This document shows, piece after piece, positions 58,743 through 64,000 of a stretch of DNA of 64,000 nt (its first letter is position 1; the number at the start of each line of letters is the position of its first letter). The stretch comes from a bacterium (GTDB lineage Bacteria; Planctomycetota; Planctomycetia; Pirellulales; Pirellulaceae), in contig JAUIGN010000027.1 in the NCBI GenBank assembly GCA_030430075.1, forward strand, positions 39,435-103,434. Direction: 5' to 3'. Below the pieces are notes generated by a model that worked only from the letters and a program-made list of their open reading frames with translations, was not told where the DNA came from and made no database searches. The position numbers were made by a program, and so were the translations under genes.

Positions 58743-59387
58743 CTATTTCTTGCGTCCGACAATCTTCATCGCACCCTGGAAAGCCTCCAGGAATCGGTTG
58801 ATGCCGGCCACGGTGAGCTCTTCCATCTTGCGAATACGAATGTTGACCGCCGCCACGGCGATGATCAACGGAATCGCAATTGCCAACCCGCAGGCGGTGG
58901 TCACGAGGGCGAAGCTGATGTTCTCCGCCAACTCGTCCGGCTTGACGTTCTCCGACGTCGCCAGCTTGTCGAATGCGCCCATCATGCCGGTCACCGTGCC
59001 GAACAGCCCCACCATGGGCGCACTCTTGATGATCGTATGGACCCACGTCAGGCGGTGCTCCAAGTCGGCCAGGATGTCACGTTGGAAGCGGTCTTCGACT
59101 AATTGTCGAGCCTTCGCGAAACCGACGCTGCGGTTCAACGTGGCCAGCATCGCCAACTGGGGAATGGCCCGCGGATCACCTTCACAAATCTCCGCGGCCC
59201 CGTCAAAGTCGCCCTCGGCGAGCGGTTCCTCCAAGGTATCCAGGAACTCATCTTGAACTCGTTCGTTCTTGAACCGCTTTTGCGCGACACGCGCCCACAC
59301 CATCACGCAACTGAACGCACCCCAAAGGGCCATCAGGCCCATGAAAATGTAGACAATGATACCAACGATCTGTGTAAGCTGAGCCAT
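58743..59387 (-). CDS. MotA/TolQ/ExbB proton-channel family protein
   Basis: 214 aa. TM1 near residues 7-29 (GIIVYIFMGLMALWGAFSCVMVWA), a cytoplasmic loop with EEPLAEGDFDGAAEICEGDP, then TMs in MVGLFGTVTGMMGAF and ALVTTACGLAIAIPLIIA, the standard ExbB/TolQ arrangement. It forms the ring around ExbD dimers. Here it is next to two ExbD genes. MotA-type motor versus Tol/Exb type cannot be told apart from sequence alone, but ExbD neighbours favour the latter. Confidence 0.93.
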   Translation of the reverse strand: MAQLTQIVGIIVYIFMGLMALWGAFSCVMVWARVAQKRFKNERVQDEFLDTLEEPLAEGDFDGAAEICEGDPRAIPQLAMLATLNRSVGFAKARQLVEDRFQRDILADLEHRLTWVHTIIKSAPMVGLFGTVTGMMGAFDKLATSENVKPDELAENISFALVTTACGLAIAIPLIIAVAAVNIRIRKMEELTVAGINRFLEAFQGAMKIVGRKK

Positions 59388-59525
59388 GCGTGCAATCTCT
59401 TCGTTCTAAAAATAATTGCTGAGTAGCCGAGTTTCGCGGGGAACTTCGAGCAACCTGGACGATTGGAAAAGACAGAAGCTCCCGATCCGCCGTGGCCGCC
59501 AGCCGCATACGCCGTGGGACGAGTC

Positions 59526-60446
59526 CTAGGGAGGTGCGGGACGGAAACGCTGCTCGGCCACATAGAACTCGTATTCGCGCCCTTTGGCTCGGACGCCGAA
59601 AATGGTCTTCAAGTATTCCTTGACACTGGTGTGCCCTTCCTTGTCTGCATTGACCTTCTCAATCCAGGCCAGGCGATCTTCCACCTCTTCGGGATAGAAC
59701 TGAAACATGATCCGGCCGTTCGTGCCGATCCCGGCGCGGCTCAGCAGGGTCTTGTCAAATTGTTGCAGCGTACCGCCCTTCCATGTCATGAAGAGCCGCT
59801 TCTCGTCCTTGCTGATGCCCTGCCGCTTCTTCGGCGACCCGGCACTCAGGTTGGACGCGTAGTCCATCATGGGAGAGCCGCCGGCCGCACCAAGCTCGAT
59901 TCCGAAGTAGTCCAACTGTCGAGCGTAAGCGGGGATCCCCGTCGAAATCCAACGAATTTCCCAGCGTTCCCAGCGGGGGATAATGTCGTCCCCTTCCCCC
60001 TCGGGGCCGGGCGGGCGGCTGTCGCCGCGGCCGCCTTCTCCCTTGCTGGTCACCGTCGATGCCGTGTTGAGCACGTCCGTCGATGCGGCCACGGCCGAGA
60101 CGGCATCCGTCACCGCTTCCAGGGCTGCCTCCAATTGTGGTTCGGCCAGCTCCGGCATCTCTTCCATCCCGGGCGCCAACATATCACGCTCGAAACCGGG
60201 CGGATTGTCTCCACGTCCGGCCGCATTCTCGACCAGCTTGATCGGCACGGCCCGCTGTTTGAAGACCAGGGTCATCGTCAGCCAGATGATGAACATGATT
60301 GCCACGGCGCAGCCGATCAGGATCAGCAACGAAACCAACATGCCCGCCACTTGATCGTAGCGCGACACGCGCATGTCGACTTCAACGGGACGCTTGTGGC
60401 GGATTGAATCTGGTACGGTGGTCACGTCAGGTCCATCCTTAAACAT
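59526..60446 (-). CDS. Single-pass membrane protein at head of the TolQ/TolR-linked operon
   Basis: 306 aa from ATG 60446; GTG 60425 has a better AAGGA upstream and could be the start. One TM (about residues 34-62, MLVSLLILIGCAVAIMFIIWL) follows a short N-terminus. A linker rich in Glu/Ala/Ser (about 70-150) precedes a C-terminal domain (WERWEIRWISTGIPAYARQLDYF, LFMTWKGGTLQQFDKTLL, GRIMFQFYPEEVEDRLAWIE). No TonB box or known family is seen, but the TonB-like topology and ExbB neighbour suggest an energy transducer (inference). Confidence 0.78.
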   Translation of the reverse strand: MFKDGPDVTTVPDSIRHKRPVEVDMRVSRYDQVAGMLVSLLILIGCAVAIMFIIWLTMTLVFKQRAVPIKLVENAAGRGDNPPGFERDMLAPGMEEMPELAEPQLEAALEAVTDAVSAVAASTDVLNTASTVTSKGEGGRGDSRPPGPEGEGDDIIPRWERWEIRWISTGIPAYARQLDYFGIELGAAGGSPMMDYASNLSAGSPKKRQGISKDEKRLFMTWKGGTLQQFDKTLLSRAGIGTNGRIMFQFYPEEVEDRLAWIEKVNADKEGHTSVKEYLKTIFGVRAKGREYEFYVAEQRFRPAPP

Positions 60447-61003
60447 TCACGCGGATTGCGAAGCCGGACGAATTCCGGAACCCAATCGAAGCAAGGGCGA
60501 CAAGAAACAGCGCACGGACGAACAGCGCATCGACGTCGTTTCCGATAGTAATGCGGCGGTGGTGAATTGTCAAGGAACGAGATTTGTACCGAAGTCCTTG
60601 CACTGCCGGGAGTTCGCATGCCTCCAGACGCCCGCCCGCGTTCCCGGCCAAGCGACTCTTGCACGCCGGTTGCATTGCCGTTGACAACCGGGCTGCATCG
60701 GCGCGACGCCTCGCCGGACAAGGAAACCATGCCGGTCCGCGCAACGGTGCTTCGGGACGTTTCAGGAATTGCCGGGGGGTGGGATTGAAGGAATGCCCCT
60801 CCGGTTGCTAAGCTAGTGCCTCGCCTGAACGAACCCGGCAGGCTGAAGCAGTTCCCCTGACGGTTTCCTGGGTTCGGCGTCATAGCGACTTGGCGCGGAA
60901 CGACGAGCAAACTGTGCCACTTGGTGAGGATCGGCCTTGGTGTAAACTGGTTGATCCGGCAACTGGAACCCAATCCCAGGTGCCCCGAGCACAGATACCC
61001 AAT
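60447..61003. other. Intergenic region upstream of the operon and tRNA-Phe
   Basis: No credible gene. Likely contains the promoter of the leftward TolQ/TolR-linked operon near 60450-60550 and of tRNA-Phe near its right end; neither could be defined. Imperfect inverted arms GAACCC/GGGTTC occur around 60835-60875. Confidence 0.5.
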
Positions 61004-61076
<73 letters not shown>

Positions 61077-61604
61077 CTTAAGTAAAGCCTGGCCTGGAAA
61101 CAGGTTGGGCTTTTTCTTTGACTTGATGCATCGGGCGCGTAGGTGCATGATTTATCGTGTTTTTTGGATGATTTGGTCCCTGATTAGTCACAGAATAGTC
61201 ACAAGTTTGATTAGTTAGCTGTCCCGGATTCCTCTCAGGACAGTTGGTTGCGTCAAATGTCGAATCCTGCATTGCCCACGCTCCACTCTGGACGGCGATG
61301 GCAATTGCGACGGTGATCTGCAGCAATTCACTCGTCTCACTCGCCGGTTGCATTGCTCGTCGCACCGGACCAAGCGGGACTTCGTTGGCCTCGTGGGGGC
61401 CGACTCAGTCCCGCGACCGTGCTGTGCCCGACCGGCCTGGCCAGGCTCAGCTCGTGCTTTTTTGCTTGCGCTGATTGAGTTTGCGTGCCATAACGAACCT
61501 TACGGAATGCAGATGATGCCCTGACCAGTACTCGATCGCTGGCTCGGCAATTTGAAAACGTCGTATTCTGCGTGACATAAGATTGTGGCATCCAATTCGA
61601 GGAC
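61077..61604. other. Intergenic region between tRNA-Phe and the integrase
   Basis: Apart from the terminator at its left end, no gene or repeat was recognised in 528 nt. It may hold the integrase promoter and attachment-site sequences. Confidence 0.5.
61084..61115 (+). terminator. Rho-independent terminator of tRNA-Phe
   Basis: Arms 61084-61096 and 61101-61113 form a 13-bp stem (with three G-T pairs) around a GAAA loop, followed by TTTTTCTTTG. Confidence 0.85.
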
Positions 61605-62612
61605 GTGACCGAGCGACATCAACCAACTGGAATTGCAGAACTCGCCGAGGCAAAGCGGGCGAACCTGATGCTGCCGGAAGCGGGAAACGATTGCATCGTC
61701 GACTGGTTCAATGCCTACCTGCATTTCGAAGTGCTCGGTGGCTCAAACAACACGTTTGTTGCCAAGGAAGCTGATCTCCGGCGATTCCTGCATTACTTTG
61801 CTGGTGCCTTGCACACCGATGCACTCGATTGCTGGACCAAGAGCATCACTCGGGGCTTTGTCGCCTGGCTGCAAGAAGATGCCAATGCTGGTAAGCCGTA
61901 TGCGGTCGGCACAGTGAACCGCAATCTCGCGACGCTGCGGCATTGTGCCCGTTGGATTCATCGCCGCCGACCGTTCGCCGGAGGAAATCCGTTCGACGGC
62001 ATCAGAGATATGCAGGTCGATGACCCACCGGCAGTGGGCTTGTCGAATCTTGAAGTACTTCGGCTTCGTTCGGCTGCGGAGCAAATGCTCCGTCTGGCGA
62101 CTCGCAAGGACCAGTTGCCTCATCGCAACCACGCGATCCTGCTGATTCTGCTTGGCACTGGTCTCCGCGTTTCAGAGTTGCTCGCGCTCGACCTGCACCA
62201 GTACAGCGGCAAGCACTTTCTCAATGTCAGGCGCAAAGGACGCAAGGTGACGGCGAAAGTCTTCCTGCCCACGGACGCCCGCGATGCGCTTGCTGCCTAC
62301 CTGGGTCGCGAACGTGAACAGGCACCCGGACCGCTAATCCAATCACGCAACGGTAAACGCCTCGCGCGTCAAAACGTCCATCACCTCCTCGGTCAGATCG
62401 CCCGGTTTGCCAATGCTAAGCTGCCTCCCGACGAGAGGATAACACTCTACCCTCACATGTTGCGCCACACGCTCTTGCGTCGTGCGGCAGACAAACATGG
62501 CGTCCACTATGCTCAAGAGCTCAGTGGGAACGTTGGCCAGCAGCATGTCTGGCGTTACGTTCAGCCCACAGAAGAACACAAGGAAGAAGCGATCGAACAG
62601 CTGTTCCCTTAA
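61605..62612 (+). CDS. Tyrosine recombinase (phage-type integrase)
   Basis: 335 aa from GTG 61605. The N-terminal core-binding half (DWFNAYLHFEVLGGSNNTFV, GTVNRNLATLRHCARWIHRR) is followed by the catalytic domain: Arg in GTGLRVSELLALDL, Lys in VRRKGRKVTAK, HMLRHTLLR (His-x-x-Arg) and the nucleophile candidate Tyr in VWRYVQPT. It catalyses site-specific recombination. It is 528 nt downstream of an intact tRNA-Phe, the usual place for an element integrase. It is not the integron IntI type. Confidence 0.92.
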   Translation: MTERHQPTGIAELAEAKRANLMLPEAGNDCIVDWFNAYLHFEVLGGSNNTFVAKEADLRRFLHYFAGALHTDALDCWTKSITRGFVAWLQEDANAGKPYAVGTVNRNLATLRHCARWIHRRRPFAGGNPFDGIRDMQVDDPPAVGLSNLEVLRLRSAAEQMLRLATRKDQLPHRNHAILLILLGTGLRVSELLALDLHQYSGKHFLNVRRKGRKVTAKVFLPTDARDALAAYLGREREQAPGPLIQSRNGKRLARQNVHHLLGQIARFANAKLPPDERITLYPHMLRHTLLRRAADKHGVHYAQELSGNVGQQHVWRYVQPTEEHKEEAIEQLFP

Positions 62613-62698
62613 GACTCACGGCCAGCTTGATCGTCGCATACACTCGGCGTTGCCATCATGGTCGGTTGCGGTCATGGCCACAACGAAACTGAGGGGCT

Positions 62699-62743
62699 GA
62701 AACAGCGTCGGTCGCCAAACAGTTAGGACACCGACGCTGTTTC
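62699..62743 (+). terminator. 14-bp perfect hairpin after the integrase gene
   Basis: GAAACAGCGTCGGT (62699-62712) and ACCGACGCTGTTTC (62730-62743) pair perfectly with a 17-nt loop, followed by GGGATTTTTCGG. It is 86 nt after the integrase stop. Confidence 0.6.
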
Positions 62744-62844
62744 GGGATTTTTCGGAAACGGCTTCGGACTTTTCGACCGGAGCCGTTAACGGTTTTGGCA
62801 AGCTGGGGAAGTTCACGGCACACCGATGCGCGCCAGGACGTCAG

Positions 62845-62919
62845 GACAACGATGATATTTACACGCACGTTCTGAATCGTGGCGAGCGTGGCGTTGAGAG
62901 CCCACTCGACCGTCTCTGA
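62845..62919 (+). pseudogene. C-terminal remnant of an integron-type tyrosine recombinase
   Basis: The 24 codons before the stop (TGA 62917-62919) read DDIYTHVLNRGERGVESPLDRL at the end, matching the IntI-type C-terminus pattern YTHVL..G..GV.SPLD. Upstream, the frame stays open but loses all resemblance. The likely explanation is truncation of an integron integrase by later rearrangement. Confidence 0.6.
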
Positions 62920-63104
62920 GTTCGCGCTTCACTAGGATAAAACTCGAGCGATATCACGGTTCGCTTCCCAGGATAACGCGCAAGCTTCGCTGAGTCCGCG
63001 ACCGGAAGTACTGACGCGGTAATCGCTTGCAGCACCCGTGGCACGGCGATATCCTGACTGCTGTCCGGGGACATATGCCTATTATCAAGAACGGACTATC
63101 AGCA

Positions 63105-63348
63105 AGCCAACTCAACCCCGCCTCACACTCAAATCAATGACGCCGCGAAGTCAAATTCTCAGTTGTTAGCCAACTCAACCCCGCCTCACACTCAAATCAA
63201 TGACGCCGCGAAGTCAAATTCTCAGTTGTTGAACAAAGAATTTGAACTTCGGCTCGGGCCAAACAACCTCAAAGCTCAAACAACAAGCCAACTCAACCCC
63301 GCCTCACACTCAAATCAATGACGCCGCGAAGTCAAATTCTCAGTTGTT
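63105..63348 (+). repeat. Three identical 63-bp direct repeats
   Basis: Copies at 63105-63167, 63168-63230 (immediately adjacent) and 63286-63348. Each begins AGCCAACTCAACCCCGCCTC and ends CAGTTGTT. The 55-nt gap between copies 2 and 3 contains an inverted arm (63237-63253) that pairs with 63205-63222 of copy 2 (TCAAATTCT/AGAATTTGA plus GCCG..AAG/CTTCGGC). After copy 3 the sequence reads GTTAGGC, which matches the GTTRRRY end of integron attC sites, but the 63-bp unit itself has no full attC-like inverted symmetry. Confidence 0.85.
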
Positions 63349-63385
63349 AGGCCCGCACGTAACGTCAATCCTGGATTACTTCGGC

Positions 63386-64000
63386 ATGGACATTCTTTCG
63401 CGGTTCAAGCGTCTTACGTTGTGGAACAAACTCGCCGCCGTCGGCGCGGTTGCCTCGATCGTTGGCTTGCTCGTCACACTCAGCCTCGTATTCTGGCCCG
63501 ACGACAGTTCCTCTAACCAACCCCCGCCGGATCTTCCCGTCGACCAACAAAGGGTCGATGGTCAGGGGAACGTGGTTATCGGCGAAATTGGCAGTGTCGG
63601 TGGAAACGTCACGATTGCACAGCCACACGAGCCACCTCGGCCTAACTCACGTCTCGCAATTAACACGCACCGTACGCAGTACACGAGCTACTCGGTCTTG
63701 GAGAAGGAGGCGGGGGAAGTTGCCGATTTCATGCCGCCGAAGTCCTTTCTAATCACGAAGCCCGGTGCCACTGTTGAGTACGTTGCGCCAGGCCGTCCGC
63801 TCACAATTCACGGGCATCCAAACGGCGAGATTCCACCACACGTTCCTGATGGTGAGATGATTGTCGACTTTACCGTGTCCTTCCGGCAAGCGTGTATGAC
63901 ACATTTTGACGGCGTTGCTATCGTGGCAGGTTTCACCATTCGGGGAGACTGCCATGAGTCGACGAAAGCAACACGATATTCCAGCTTCTCTGGCACGTGG
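63386..64000 (+). CDS. Membrane-anchored protein of unknown function (3' end outside window)
   Basis: 205 codons without stop from ATG 63386 to the window end. Residues about 13-35 form an N-terminal TM (NKLAAVGAVASIVGLLVTLS). This is followed by a linker and GNVVIGEIGSVGGNVTIAQ, then a soluble domain. No family recognised. It starts 37 nt after the last 63-bp repeat and could be a captured accessory gene. The C-terminus is not visible. Confidence 0.7.
   Translation, partial: MDILSRFKRLTLWNKLAAVGAVASIVGLLVTLSLVFWPDDSSSNQPPPDLPVDQQRVDGQGNVVIGEIGSVGGNVTIAQPHEPPRPNSRLAINTHRTQYTSYSVLEKEAGEVADFMPPKSFLITKPGATVEYVAPGRPLTIHGHPNGEIPPHVPDGEMIVDFTVSFRQACMTHFDGVAIVAGFTIRGDCHESTKATRYSSFSGTW

Larger units (their letters stand above)
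62613..63385. other. Accessory intergenic region with relics and repeats
   Basis: No complete gene. Contents: hairpin 62699-62743, a degraded integron-integrase 3' end 62845-62919, and 63-bp repeats 63105-63348. Together they look like a decayed recombination platform. Confidence 0.6.

Noticed and set aside
63105..63348. CRISPR array
   Set aside because: Repeats are 63 bp, two of three are directly adjacent, the only spacer is 55 nt, and no cas genes are visible.
63105..63361. True integron attC sites
   Set aside because: The end GTTAGGC fits, but comparing the unit with its reverse complement shows only a short outer match (AACT/AGTT) and no long inverted symmetry. Kept only as a weak possibility in a finding.

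Overview
The window looks like a piece of a planctomycete chromosome, most likely from the Pirellulales/Pirellulaceae. The evidence is a giant FG-GAP/GEVED/cadherin/dockerin surface protein with a typical planctomycetal C-terminus, a Ser/Thr kinase with the planctomycete-style N-terminal domain, DUF1326, DUF3500 and GH88 proteins, a TolQ/TolR-type cluster joined to a PQQ-type propeller protein, and high GC with many long antisense shadow frames. Genus cannot be decided from the sequence.

Layout. 1-9180: 5'-truncated giant FG-GAP protein, then a leftward replication module (coiled-coil DNA-binding-like protein, duplicated winged-helix Rep-like protein, DnaB helicase). An operator-like palindrome, an iteron-like region and a strong hairpin precede it, and it ends at the 5' half of a tRNA-Pro(GGG) gene, so it looks like one end of an integrated element. 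9580-35000: mostly housekeeping and small secreted proteins: SDR, pyrF, ndk, a two-TM orphan, a YdjM-like membrane protein with a short SecA homologue, lipoprotein and secreted proteins, queG, nagA, GH88, trmL, Ldh_2-type dehydrogenase, a one-haem protein, a CehA/PHP protein, nth, dcd, DUF3500, a SirB1/zinc-ribbon/LRR operon, DUF1326 and two more secreted proteins.

35504-39583: operon for a xanthine-dehydrogenase-family molybdenum hydroxylase (Tat-exported FeS subunit, Mo subunit, FAD subunit, 80-residue Cys-rich protein). All four ligands of one [2Fe-2S] cluster are serine. 39788-48639: methyltransferase, phosphodiesterase/phosphatase-fold protein, receiver plus FHA-GAF-histidine kinase, FdhF/YdeP-type molybdopterin oxidoreductase, Ser/Thr kinase.

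49167-60446 (leftward): seven genes forming an apparent operon: single-pass protein, TolQ/ExbB, ExbD, zinc-ribbon-ExbD, membrane-anchored PQQ-type propeller, family-5 solute-binding-like protein and a secreted Ala/Gly/Pro-tailed protein. I read it as a candidate proton-driven envelope complex of unknown purpose.

61004-64000: intact tRNA-Phe with terminator, then a tyrosine recombinase, a degraded C-terminus of an integron-type integrase, three identical 63-bp repeats and a membrane-anchored protein gene running off the end. This is an accessory region and is visibly less GC-rich than the core.

Three intergenic repeat types were found (26-bp units at 34838 and in inverted orientation near 48961; a 39-bp element at 30011 and 48771; short tandem repeats), consistent with dispersed non-coding repeats of this genome.
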